A stretch of DNA of 5,304 nucleotides from Lentzea sp. (GTDB taxonomy: Bacteria; Actinomycetota; Actinomycetes; Mycobacteriales; Pseudonocardiaceae): contig JASLAV010000162.1 of NCBI GenBank assembly GCA_030146905.1, forward strand, positions 1-5,304, written 5' to 3'. Numbering within the stretch: position 1 is the first letter of the stretch; each line of letters opens with the position of its first letter. A program made the translations under genes and the position numbers. Shown piece after piece: positions 1 to 4,939 of the stretch. Below the pieces are notes generated by a model. It saw nothing but the letters and a program-made list of their open reading frames with translations. It was not told where the DNA came from and did no database searches.

Positions 1-232
1 TGGCGTCGACGAGCACCAGGACGCCGCCGCCGTGCTCGCGCAGCGCCGAGACGAGCGGCACGCTCATCGAGCCCGCACCGCAGCCGACGTCCATGACGAC
101 CGGCGAGTCGGGCAGGGGTGCGACGAGCCTGCGGGCGACCGCGGTGAGGGCCTCCGCCTGCAGCGAGCCGTAGCGCCTCATCGCGTGAAGCCGGGCTGAC
201 CAGTCGATTCCGTCGTGAGTGTGGTGCGGCAC
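1..232 (-). CDS. Class I SAM-dependent methyltransferase, N-terminal part (cut by window edge)
   Basis: Only the first 77 codons are present; the rest lies beyond position 1. The translation begins VPHHTHDGIDWSAR and reaches a clear SAM-binding motif I, VVMDVGCGAGSMSVPL (about residues 48-63), followed by an acidic residue in VLVLVDA (about 71-77), where class I (Rossmann-fold) methyltransferases place the acidic end of strand beta-2 that binds the SAM ribose. The His-rich start followed by Asp-Trp resembles a common group of actinobacterial methyltransferases annotated only as SAM-dependent methyltransferase. The acceptor substrate cannot be told from this fragment. The start is taken as GTG at 232: the frame is closed by a TGA upstream and there is no in-frame alternative before the conserved N-terminus. 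No Shine-Dalgarno is visible in front of it. It lies downstream of the whiB7 unit on the same strand, but a strong hairpin lies between. Whether it belongs to the WhiB7 response is unknown. Confidence 0.85.
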   Translation of the reverse strand, partial: MPHHTHDGIDWSARLHAMRRYGSLQAEALTAVARRLVAPLPDSPVVMDVGCGAGSMSVPLVSALREHGGGVLVLVDA

Positions 233-258
233 AAGGGGGACGGTACGGAGGAACGGCC

Positions 259-294
259 GAGGCCGCCATCCACCTTCTCGTGGACGACGGCCTC
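259..294 (-). terminator. Hairpin, probable terminator of the whiB7 unit
   Basis: On the minus strand, GAGGCCGTCGTCCAC (294-280), a 6-nt loop GAGAAG, and GTGGATGGCGGCCTC (273-259) form a 15-bp stem with two G-U wobble pairs. It begins 12 nt after the stop codon of the small ORF and ends 26 nt before the methyltransferase GTG. There is no T-tract after it. U-less GC-rich hairpins between genes are common in actinobacteria and often act as terminators, but without the T-run the function is inferred from position. It could instead be a processing site or partial terminator allowing read-through into the methyltransferase. Confidence 0.6.
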
Positions 295-306
295 AGCTCG
301 AGACTG

Positions 307-528
307 TCAGAGGTCGAAGCGAGCCGCTCTGCGTCCCGCCCATCGCGACAACCTGCGCCAACGTTGCGCTGACGCGAGGCGGTTCGCCAGGCGTTGCTCC
401 TCAGCGAACCTCTGGGCTTCTTGTATTCGTATTCGTACGAGTTCTTCATTCAGAGACATGGGAGTCAGGCCCTCGTTCAGGTAGGCGGGGATCGTGCTGT
501 TGCTGTTGTTCAGATGCACGGTGTTCAC
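307..528 (-). CDS. Small basic protein, translationally coupled to whiB7, function unknown
   Basis: A 73-residue protein that I do not recognise as a named family. The start is taken as GTG at 528, which overlaps the whiB7 TGA in the four-base GTGA arrangement typical of translational coupling; a GGAGG (540-536) sits 7 nt upstream inside the whiB7 coding end. A second possible start is ATG at 459, giving 50 residues. The N-terminus (about residues 1-24) is Asn/Ser-rich and looks unstructured. From about residue 26 to the end it is one long predicted helix, first acidic/mixed (LNEEL..RIRIQEAQRFAEEQRLA) and then strongly basic (RWRRLSRWAGRRAAR). There is no membrane segment, cysteine or signal peptide. 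Residues 31-36 are encoded by GTA CGA ATA CGA ATA CAA, a cluster of rare A-ending codons in an otherwise GC-rich setting. The basic helix would suit nucleic-acid or ribosome binding, but that is only a guess. Its position makes it part of the WhiB7-induced transcript. Confidence 0.72.
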   Translation of the reverse strand: MNTVHLNNSNSTIPAYLNEGLTPMSLNEELVRIRIQEAQRFAEEQRLANRLASAQRWRRLSRWAGRRAARFDL

Positions 529-845
529 GCTGCCGCCTCCGTCTTGCTGGCAGTGACAACGGTCGCGTCCTTGCGCGGACGGCCACGGGGCCGCTTGCGC
601 GCGATCACGACACCGCGCTCGAAGATCTCTCCACCCCAGACACCCCACGGCTCGTGACGAGCGAGCGCGCCGGCGAGGCACTCCGCCAGCACCGGGCAGG
701 TCCCGCAGAAGGACTTGGCCTTCTCGAGGTCGGCCGGCGCGTCAGCGAACCAGAGGTCGGGGTTGTGGGTGCGGCAGGGGATGTCGAGTCCCTCCGCCAT
801 GTCCGGAAGTGTCTCGCCGGTGAGCGGGACAGTTGCCGTCAACAT
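525..845 (-). CDS. whiB7: WhiB7/WblC iron-sulfur transcriptional regulator with AT-hook
   Basis: A 106-residue WhiB-family protein. The four [4Fe-4S] ligands are Cys24, Cys47, Cys50 and Cys56 (C-X22-C-X2-C-X5-C, including FCGTCPVLAEC). They are followed by the G(V/I)WGG turn, EPWGVWGGE (65-73), which contacts the sigma factor region 4 in this family, and by the AT-hook KRPRGRPRK (84-92). The AT-hook directly after ERGVVIAR is the hallmark that separates WhiB7/WblC from other Wbl proteins. WhiB7 binds SigA and an AT-rich stretch just upstream of the -35 element to activate intrinsic resistance genes (for example erm, efflux pumps and acetyltransferases in mycobacteria) when translation is disturbed. 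The start is ATG at 845 with AAGGAG (860-855) nine bases upstream. The C-terminal tail beyond the hook is about 14 residues. The gene has a long leader with promoter, uORF and attenuator, lies downstream of uvrD2 as in M. tuberculosis, and overlaps the next small ORF by four bases. Confidence 0.96.
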   Translation of the reverse strand: MLTATVPLTGETLPDMAEGLDIPCRTHNPDLWFADAPADLEKAKSFCGTCPVLAECLAGALARHEPWGVWGGEIFERGVVIARKRPRGRPRKDATVVTASKTEAAA

Positions 846-854
846 CAGGGTTTT

Positions 855-860
855 CTCCTT
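855..860 (-). promoter_or_regulatory. whiB7 ribosome-binding site
   Basis: AAGGAG at 860-855 on the minus strand lies nine bases before ATG 845. It begins 14 nt beyond the T-tract of the attenuator, so it is present only in read-through transcripts. Confidence 0.8.
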
Positions 861-874
861 GTGTGGGGTACAGC

Positions 875-920
875 AAAAACACGAAGGCCGCGGACTCTGT
901 GCGAGTCCGCGGCCTTCGTG
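875..920 (-). terminator. Intrinsic terminator (attenuator) in the whiB7 leader
   Basis: On the minus strand CACGAAGGCCGCGGACTC (920-903), a 5-nt loop GCACA, and the perfect complement GAGTCCGCGGCCTTCGTG (897-880) form an 18-bp stem followed directly by TTTTT (879-875). This is a textbook Rho-independent terminator placed between the leader ORF stop (TAA at 946-944, 23 nt before the stem) and the whiB7 ribosome-binding site, 29 nt before the whiB7 ATG. Such a terminator at this place is the known attenuator of whiB7/wblC: it ends transcripts in unstressed cells and is relieved when ribosomes stall on the leader ORF. On the plus strand no T-run follows the stem, so it should act in the whiB7 direction only. 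Confidence 0.93.
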
Positions 921-943
921 AGCCTGGTGGTCCTTCGACCCTC

Positions 944-1186
944 TTATGGGGTCGGCAGGTGCCTTCTCACTTGATGCGCGGACAGCGCATTCGTGTAGTT
1001 GTCAACGTCATCGACTGCGGGCAGCACGATCGGCTGCTCGATGAGCAGTCCGGTGCCGCGCTCACGGCCCAGCAGCGCCACTGGCTTGTGGGCAGAGTCC
1101 TGCCACATGGCCTGAGCGGTTGCGGGCGCGCAGATGCTCTCGGTCAACGGGAGGCCGAGCGCGCGAGAGATGTTGAAGGTCCTCAC
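944..1186 (-). CDS. Leader ORF (uORF) controlling whiB7 attenuation
   Basis: An 80-codon ORF starting at GTG 1186 and ending at TAA 946-944. The Shine-Dalgarno GGAGGAGG (1202-1195, core AGGAGG 1200-1195) is the strongest in the window and lies 8 nt from the GTG, showing that the leader is efficiently translated. An in-frame ATG at 1270 would give 108 residues but falls at or before the predicted transcription start, so I reject it. The peptide starts VRTFNISRALGLPL and ends HQVRRHLPTP; I see no membrane segment, signal or known domain, and it is probably a sensor of translation rather than a functional protein. A small hairpin GGCAG-GACT-CTGCC lies inside it (1104-1091). Known whiB7/wblC leaders contain a uORF whose disturbed translation by ribosome-targeting drugs or amino-acid shortage prevents terminator formation. 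Which codons act as the sensor here cannot be told from sequence alone. Confidence 0.75.
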   Translation of the reverse strand: MRTFNISRALGLPLTESICAPATAQAMWQDSAHKPVALLGRERGTGLLIEQPIVLPAVDDVDNYTNALSAHQVRRHLPTP

Positions 1187-1207
1187 AGCGGCCACCTCCT
1201 CCAAGAG

Positions 1208-1226
1208 AGCTCTGCAGTAGAGAGCT
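1208..1226 (-). other. Small hairpin upstream of the uORF ribosome-binding site
   Basis: AGCTCT (1226-1221) and AGAGCT (1213-1208) can form a 6-bp stem around a 7-nt loop in the leader RNA, ending 5 nt before the GGAGGAGG Shine-Dalgarno. It may keep the ribosome-binding site accessible or be incidental. A stem of this length can occur by chance. Confidence 0.35.
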
Positions 1227-1274
1227 GGTAGTAGTTCTTCTTCCCCAGACGGGTCCTCCGGACCCGGCATGAGC

Positions 1275-1314
1275 AGGTTATGACCCCGTCCCGCGGGCTC
1301 GCAACCTATTTAAC
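1275..1314 (-). promoter_or_regulatory. WhiB7-type autoregulated SigA promoter of the whiB7 leader
   Basis: Reading the minus strand, the AT-rich run TTAAATA (1313-1307) is followed by GG and then TTGCGA (-35, 1304-1299), an 18-bp spacer, and TAACCT (-10, TANNNT, 1280-1275). Transcription would start near 1268. An AT-rich box two to three bases upstream of a TTG-type -35 element is the signature of WhiB7-activated promoters, read by the AT-hook while the iron-sulfur domain contacts SigA; the stretch AAATAGGTTG closely resembles the recalled box at known WhiB7 promoters. It lies in the gap after the uvrD2 stop codon. Promoter activity is inferred from these motifs and from the position before the uORF and attenuator. 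Confidence 0.8.
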
Positions 1315-1328
1315 GAAACTTGTCCTGA

Positions 1329-3398
1329 TCAGGTGGCGGAGTACCCGACACCGGCCCGGACCAGGCCCAACACGTCGTCGCCGAACTTGTCGAGCTTCGA
1401 GGCGCCGATCCCGGAGATCGCCACGAGACCTGCCGTGTCCGTGGGCCGCTGCTCGGCGATCGCCACGAGCGTGGCATCGGTGAAGACCACGTACGCGGGC
1501 ACCTTCAGCTCCCGCGCCCGCACCGAACGCCAGCGGCGCAACGACTCGAGCAGTTCCTCGTCCACATCGGACGGACAGGACCTGCACCGGCCGAGCTTGA
1601 CGGCCTGCGCTTCGACCAGGGTCGCCGCGCACACCCGGCAGGCCGGTTTTTCCTTCTTCATCAGTGGAGGCCGCTGCGCGCCACCAGATACCCGCGCGGC
1701 CGGGTGGTTCTCCGGCACGAGGTTGTAGAGGAAACGCGAACGGCGGCGGTACTTGCGTCCACCGGCCGCGCGCGACAACGCCCACGACAGCCAGAGGTGC
1801 TCACGCGCACGCGTCACGCCTACGTACAGGAGGCGGCGTTCTTCCTCGATCTTCGCCTCGTCGCCGTCGGCGTACTGGATCGGCATCGTGCCCTCGACCA
1901 GTCCGACGAGGAACACGGCGTCCCATTCGAGGCCCTTCGACGCGTGCAGCGACGCCAGCGTCACGCCTTCCACAGTCGGCGGGTGCTGCGCCTCGGCGCG
2001 CACGTCCAGCTCGACGCAGAACCGGGGCAGGTCGGCCTCGGGGGTGGAGACGGCGAACTCCTCGGCGAGCTCGACCAGCGCGAGCAACGACTCCCAGCGC
2101 TCCCGCGCGGAGCCACCGGTCGGCGGTTCGTCGGTCAGGCCGACGCGGCCGAGCACCGAACGGACCACCTCGGGCAGGCTCCCCTCGACCTCGCCCGCCA
2201 TGCGCAACGCGATCATCGCCTGGCGCACCTCGGCGCGCTCGAAGAACCGTTCGCCGCCGCGCACCAGGTACGGGATGCCGAGCCCTGCGAGCGCCTGCTC
2301 GTAGACCTCCGACTGCGCGTTCACCCGGTAGAGGATCGCGATCTCGGAGGCCGCGACGCCCTCGTCGAGCAGGGCCTTGACGCGGAGCGCGACCGCGTCC
2401 GCCTCCGCCGGCTCGTCGTCGAACTCGTGGAACCGCGGCGGCGGTCCCTCCGGCCGCTGCCCGACGAGGTTGAGCCGCGAGCCGGCCGGACGGCCGCGCG
2501 CCCACTTGATGACGTCGTTGGCCAGCGCCACCACCTGGGGCGTCGACCGGTAGTCGCGCTCCAGCCGCACGACGACGGCCTCGGGGAACCGGCGCCCGAA
2601 GTTGAGCAGCGGCTGCGGCGAGGCGCCCGCGAACGAGTAGATGGTCTGGTTCGCGTCGCCGACCACCGTCAGGTCGTCGCGGTCACCGAGCCACGAGTCG
2701 AGCACGCGCTGCTGCAGCGGCGTCACGTCCTGGTACTCGTCGACCACGAAGCAGCGGTAGCGGTCGCGGAACTCCTGCGCGACCTCCGCGTTGTCCTCCA
2801 GCGCGCCCGCCGTGTAGAGCAGGAGGTCGTCGAAGTCGAGCAGCTGCGCCTCGTTCTTGAGCTGCTCGTAGGTCGTGTAGAGCTTCGTGATCTGCTCGGC
2901 GGGCGCCGGGATGTCCCGCGCGGCCCGGGCGGCGGCGGCCGGGTAGTCCTCCGGGGCCAGCAGCGACGCCTTCGCCCACTCGATCTCGCTGGTGAGGTCG
3001 CGCAGCGCGTCCGGCTCGGTCGGCAGCCCCAGCCGGGACGCGGCGCGGGCGACGACGCGGATCTTCTGGTCGACCAGCTCCCAGCGCGGACCGCCGATGA
3101 CACGGGGCCAGAAGTAGCGCAGCTGGCGTGACGCGGCGGCGTGGAACGTCACGGCCTGTGCGCCGTGCACGTCCAGGGAACGCAGGCGGGTGCGCATCTC
3201 CCCCGCGGCGCGTTTGGTGAACGTGACGGCGAGGACCTGCGACGGAGCGATGTGGCCGCGTTGGCACAGGTAGGCGATGCGGTGCGTGATGGTGCGCGTT
3301 TTGCCGGTACCGGCTCCCGCGAGCACGCACACCGGGCCGCGCGGAGCCTCGACCGCTGCGCGCTGTTCCGGATCAAGTCCCTCCAGCAACGCCTCCAT
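1329..3398 (-). CDS. uvrD2: ATP-dependent DNA helicase UvrD2 (SF1A, HRDC type)
   Basis: A complete 689-residue superfamily 1A 3'-to-5' DNA helicase. Visible motifs in order: Q-motif LDPEQRAAV (8-16), Walker A GAGTGKT (28-34), Ia FTKRAAGEM (60-68), motif II DEYQD (220-224), [16 protein letters not shown] (247-259), [10 protein letters not shown] (279-286), [14 protein letters not shown] (481-493) and [12 protein letters not shown] (523-532). A four-cysteine zinc-binding cluster (Cys587, 590, 605, 608) then links to a C-terminal HRDC domain (about 612-685). The tetracysteine-HRDC tail distinguishes UvrD2 from UvrD1/PcrA; M. tuberculosis UvrD2 has the same plan, a similar length and is reported essential. 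Its role is DNA unwinding in replication or repair. ATG 3398 is chosen because [16 protein letters not shown] matches the family start; no good Shine-Dalgarno precedes it, and an in-frame GTG at 3440 is a weaker alternative. The frame stays open much further upstream (to 3956) only as an antisense shadow of the divergent gene. No terminator follows, so its transcript may run into the whiB7 leader. Confidence 0.97.
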   Translation of the reverse strand: MEALLEGLDPEQRAAVEAPRGPVCVLAGAGTGKTRTITHRIAYLCQRGHIAPSQVLAVTFTKRAAGEMRTRLRSLDVHGAQAVTFHAAASRQLRYFWPRVIGGPRWELVDQKIRVVARAASRLGLPTEPDALRDLTSEIEWAKASLLAPEDYPAAAARAARDIPAPAEQITKLYTTYEQLKNEAQLLDFDDLLLYTAGALEDNAEVAQEFRDRYRCFVVDEYQDVTPLQQRVLDSWLGDRDDLTVVGDANQTIYSFAGASPQPLLNFGRRFPEAVVVRLERDYRSTPQVVALANDVIKWARGRPAGSRLNLVGQRPEGPPPRFHEFDDEPAEADAVALRVKALLDEGVAASEIAILYRVNAQSEVYEQALAGLGIPYLVRGGERFFERAEVRQAMIALRMAGEVEGSLPEVVRSVLGRVGLTDEPPTGGSARERWESLLALVELAEEFAVSTPEADLPRFCVELDVRAEAQHPPTVEGVTLASLHASKGLEWDAVFLVGLVEGTMPIQYADGDEAKIEEERRLLYVGVTRAREHLWLSWALSRAAGGRKYRRRSRFLYNLVPENHPAARVSGGAQRPPLMKKEKPACRVCAATLVEAQAVKLGRCRSCPSDVDEELLESLRRWRSVRARELKVPAYVVFTDATLVAIAEQRPTDTAGLVAISGIGASKLDKFGDDVLGLVRAGVGYSAT

Positions 3399-3423
3399 GC
3401 CCGGCAGTCTCGCAGACGGCCGA

Positions 3424-3453
3424 TGCGAGTCTGATACCACCGCGCCGTATCCT
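3424..3453 (+). promoter_or_regulatory. Probable promoter giving a leaderless transcript for the DUF4191 gene
   Basis: TATCCT (3448-3453) matches the actinobacterial -10 consensus TANNNT and ends only six bases before ATG 3460, so transcription should start at or very near the start codon. No Shine-Dalgarno precedes the ATG, which fits a leaderless mRNA. The best -35 candidate is TGCGAG (3424-3429, 18-bp spacer), which is weak. It lies in the 61-bp gap shared with divergent uvrD2. Confidence 0.55.
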
Positions 3454-3459
3454 GTCCAC

Positions 3460-4191
3460 ATGGCTGGTAAGCAGGACAAGGCGGCTGCGAAGGAAGCGGC
3501 GAAGGTTCGCCGCGCGGCATCGCGTGAACGGCGCAAGCAGATCTTCGAGGCGTTCAAGATGCAACGCCGCGAGGACAAGGCGCTGATCCCGATGATGCTG
3601 GGCGCTGTGCTCGGCGTCACCGCGATCGCCGTGGTCCTCGGCCTGGTCTTCGACGCGGTCTGGATGTTCGTGCCGCTGGGCGTCGCGCTCGGCGCGCTGC
3701 TGGCCGTGATCATCTTCGGCCGCCGCGTGCAGAGCAACGTCTTCCGCAAGGCCGACGGCCAGCCCGGCGCCGGCGCGTGGGCGCTCGAGAACCTGCGCGG
3801 CCGCTGGCGCGTCACCCCCGCCGTCGCGGGCACGACCCAGCTCGACGCCGTGCACCGCGTGCTCGGCCGTCCCGGCGTGGTCCTGGTCGCCGAGGGTGCG
3901 CCGCAGCGGGTGAAGCCGCTCCTCGCGCAGGAGAAGAAGCGCATCGCCCGCGTCATCGGCGAGACACCGATCTACGACTTCATCATCGGCACCGGAGACG
4001 GCCAGATCCCGCTGAAGAAGCTGCAGTCGACCCTGATGAAGCTGCCGCGCAACATCACGGCCGCCCAGGTCGACGCGCTGGAGACCCGCCTCGCCGCACT
4101 GGCCAGCCGCGGCGCCGCGCTGCCCAAGGGCCCGATGCCCGCCGGCGCCAAGATGCGCAACGTCCAGCGCACCCTCCGCCGCCGCGGCTGA
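3460..4191 (+). CDS. DUF4191 family membrane protein (Rv2219-like)
   Basis: A 243-residue protein matching the actinobacterial DUF4191 family, whose M. tuberculosis member (Rv2219) also lies two genes before glnA1. Residues 1-41 are highly charged, rich in Lys/Arg/Ala and likely helical ([18 protein letters not shown]...). They are followed by two transmembrane helices, about 43-64 ([21 protein letters not shown]) and 68-86 ([19 protein letters not shown]), separated by a very short turn. Residues about 95-243 form a soluble cytoplasmic domain containing [35 protein letters not shown] and ending in a basic tail (RTLRRRG). The short hairpin and positive flanks put both termini in the cytoplasm. 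The molecular function of the family is not known. The start is ATG 3460, with a -10 element six bases upstream and no Shine-Dalgarno. It is convergent with the RDD gene, and the lipA gene that usually precedes it in mycobacteria is replaced here by divergent uvrD2. Confidence 0.92.
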   Translation: MAGKQDKAAAKEAAKVRRAASRERRKQIFEAFKMQRREDKALIPMMLGAVLGVTAIAVVLGLVFDAVWMFVPLGVALGALLAVIIFGRRVQSNVFRKADGQPGAGAWALENLRGRWRVTPAVAGTTQLDAVHRVLGRPGVVLVAEGAPQRVKPLLAQEKKRIARVIGETPIYDFIIGTGDGQIPLKKLQSTLMKLPRNITAAQVDALETRLAALASRGAALPKGPMPAGAKMRNVQRTLRRRG

Positions 4192-4221
4192 GAACGTTCC
4201 CCCAGCCTTTCCACCAGCAAC

Positions 4222-4258
4222 AAGAGGCCCGCCGCACATCTCGTGCGGCGGGCCTCTT
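4222..4258. terminator. Bidirectional hairpin terminator between convergent genes
   Basis: AAGAGGCCCGCCGCAC (4222-4237), a 5-nt loop ATCTC, and the perfect complement GTGCGGCGGGCCTCTT (4243-4258) form a 16-bp stem. It starts 30 nt after the DUF4191 stop and 38 nt after the RDD stop, in the middle of a convergent gap. The A-A/T-T ends of the stem are the only T-tract, so termination rests mainly on the very stable stem. It would serve both genes. Confidence 0.85.
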
Positions 4259-4264
4259 CGCGTG

Positions 4265-4304
4265 TCCGGGCTGTTCGGGCTATTTGAGCGTCCGGGCTAT
4301 CTGA
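4265..4304. repeat. Short imperfect direct repeats over the RDD stop codon
   Basis: TTCGGGCTATTTGA (4274-4287) and TCCGGGCTATCTGA (4291-4304) agree at 12 of 14 positions with a 17-base period, and a third partial copy TCCGGGCT begins at 4265. The second copy covers the TAG stop of the RDD gene. It looks like a small local duplication; no function is apparent. Confidence 0.5.
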
Positions 4305-4770
4305 CCTTGATGACGACCGTGCCGGCGGCCTTGTCGTGCAGGCACCGCCCGTCCGCGTCCCAGACCAGCGCCGGGATCAGCGGGAAGATGAGGACCGTGC
4401 GCAGCAGCGCGCGGGGCAGGTGCACGAACGCCTTGCCGTCGATGCGCGCCACCCGCAGCCCGAACAGCGCGTGCCCCGGAGTGAACCCGAAGTACGCCAC
4501 CGCCACGACGGTGATGACGAACCAGGCCAGCAGGCTCCAGTTGCGCGGCAGGTCGGGGCGCGTGAAGACCGCCGCGACACCCGCGGAGAGCAGGAAGTCG
4601 ACGAGGATGGCGAACGTGCGCCGTCCGATGGAGGCGATCGAACCGGGACCCTTCTCCGGGAACCCGTGACGCTCGCCACGCCAGCGCTGCTGAGTGCCGT
4701 CGTTCGACTCACCGCCCGGCTCCAACACCGAACGGGGTCCCGACAGCCACGAACCGGTCCACCTGCTCAC
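4297..4770 (-). CDS. RDD family membrane protein (Rv2219A-like)
   Basis: A 157-residue RDD-domain protein. The N-terminus MSRWTGSWLSGP is typical of the actinobacterial RDD proteins encoded beside glnA, followed by a polar stretch (about 12-48) with RGERHGFPEKGPGSIA. The membrane domain begins with GRRTFAILVDFLLSAGVAAVF (about 49-69), carrying the conserved Arg and Asp58. It continues with TM2 WSLLAWFVITVVAVAYF (about 78-94), the family signature TPGHALFGLRVARIDG (97-112), TM3 ALLRTVLIFPLIPALVW (about 121-137) and the terminal Asp motif GRCLHDKAAGTVVI (141-154). The family is named for its Arg-Asp-Asp residues; some members are transporters, but the role of this group is unknown. The start is GTG 4770; GGAGGA (4776-4771) directly abuts it, an unusually short spacing, but the conserved N-terminus supports this start. 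It is divergent from glnA and may be affected by the GlnR box between them. Confidence 0.92.
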   Translation of the reverse strand: MSRWTGSWLSGPRSVLEPGGESNDGTQQRWRGERHGFPEKGPGSIASIGRRTFAILVDFLLSAGVAAVFTRPDLPRNWSLLAWFVITVVAVAYFGFTPGHALFGLRVARIDGKAFVHLPRALLRTVLIFPLIPALVWDADGRCLHDKAAGTVVIKVR

Positions 4771-4839
4771 TCCTCCAGAGTAAGCCCGTGAACATCGGGT
4801 GAGGACGGGCAGGTCGTCTTGCCCCCTCGGACCGTCCCG

Positions 4840-4877
4840 TTAACACTGGCGAAACATCCGAGTGACGGACGGGCAAC
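4840..4877 (+). promoter_or_regulatory. GlnR operator (double GlnR box) upstream of glnA
   Basis: The sequence reads TTAAC-n6-GAAAC-n6-GTGAC-n6-GCAAC: TTAAC 4840-4844, GAAAC 4851-4855, GTGAC 4862-4866, GCAAC 4873-4877. This fits the actinobacterial GlnR consensus gTnAC-n6-GaAAC, repeated twice with a 22-bp period, with one mismatch in the first element and one in the last. GlnR is the OmpR-type master regulator of nitrogen metabolism, and glnA is one of its classic targets. The operator ends 62 bp before the glnA start. A possible glnA -10, TACGGT (4888-4893), lies just downstream, so GlnR would bind over or just upstream of the -35 region. The site also sits upstream of the divergent RDD gene. 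Confidence 0.85.
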
Positions 4878-4887
4878 ACCGCCGACA

Positions 4888-4893
4888 TACGGT
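4888..4893 (+). promoter_or_regulatory. Candidate glnA -10 element
   Basis: TACGGT matches TANNNT and would give a transcript start near 4900 with a leader of about 40 nt. The nearest -35-like word, TGACGG (4863-4868), is 19 bp away and overlaps the GlnR box; such a poor -35 suits an activator-dependent promoter. This is a motif match only. Confidence 0.4.
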
Positions 4894-4924
4894 CGCTCGC
4901 GATGACCAGCCGTTGTCCATAGTC

Positions 4925-4930
4925 AAGGAG
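4925..4930 (+). promoter_or_regulatory. glnA ribosome-binding site
   Basis: AAGGAG lies nine bases upstream of GTG 4940 and decides this start; no in-frame ATG is available nearby. Confidence 0.8.
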
Positions 4931-4939
4931 TCGACGAGG

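Noticed and set aside
529..681. N-terminal extension of the small ORF to 124 aa
   Set aside because: The upstream part overlaps whiB7 in another frame and is Arg-rich shadow sequence; GGAGG and the GTGA overlap favour GTG 528.
880..920. Long perfect inverted repeat as an IS end or CRISPR-like repeat
   Set aside because: It occurs once, is followed by a T-tract and sits in the whiB7 leader, so an intrinsic terminator explains it fully.
944..1270. 108-aa ORF starting at ATG 1270 as an ordinary gene
   Set aside because: The ATG lies at or before the predicted transcription start and right after the -10 element, with no ribosome-binding site. The strong AGGAGG points to GTG 1186, making this a leader ORF.
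1324..1333. 10-bp palindrome CCTGATCAGG at the uvrD2 stop codon as an operator or terminator
   Set aside because: It has no loop or T-tract and a palindrome of this size can occur by chance; no known regulator consensus is matched.
1704..3131. 475-aa plus-strand ORF, and other long plus-strand ORFs opposite uvrD2
   Set aside because: Arg/Val/Leu/His-rich translations without motifs, antisense to a helicase with all its motifs intact; these are codon-bias shadows.
3399..3956. N-terminal extension of uvrD2 by 186 codons
   Set aside because: It would run antisense through most of the DUF4191 gene, has low-complexity composition typical of a GC-rich shadow frame, and precedes the conserved family start at ATG 3398.
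4807..4824. GGGCA-n8-TGCCC hairpin upstream of glnA as a riboswitch or terminator
   Set aside because: A five-base stem with no T-run, lying upstream of the predicted glnA promoter; too weak to support a call.
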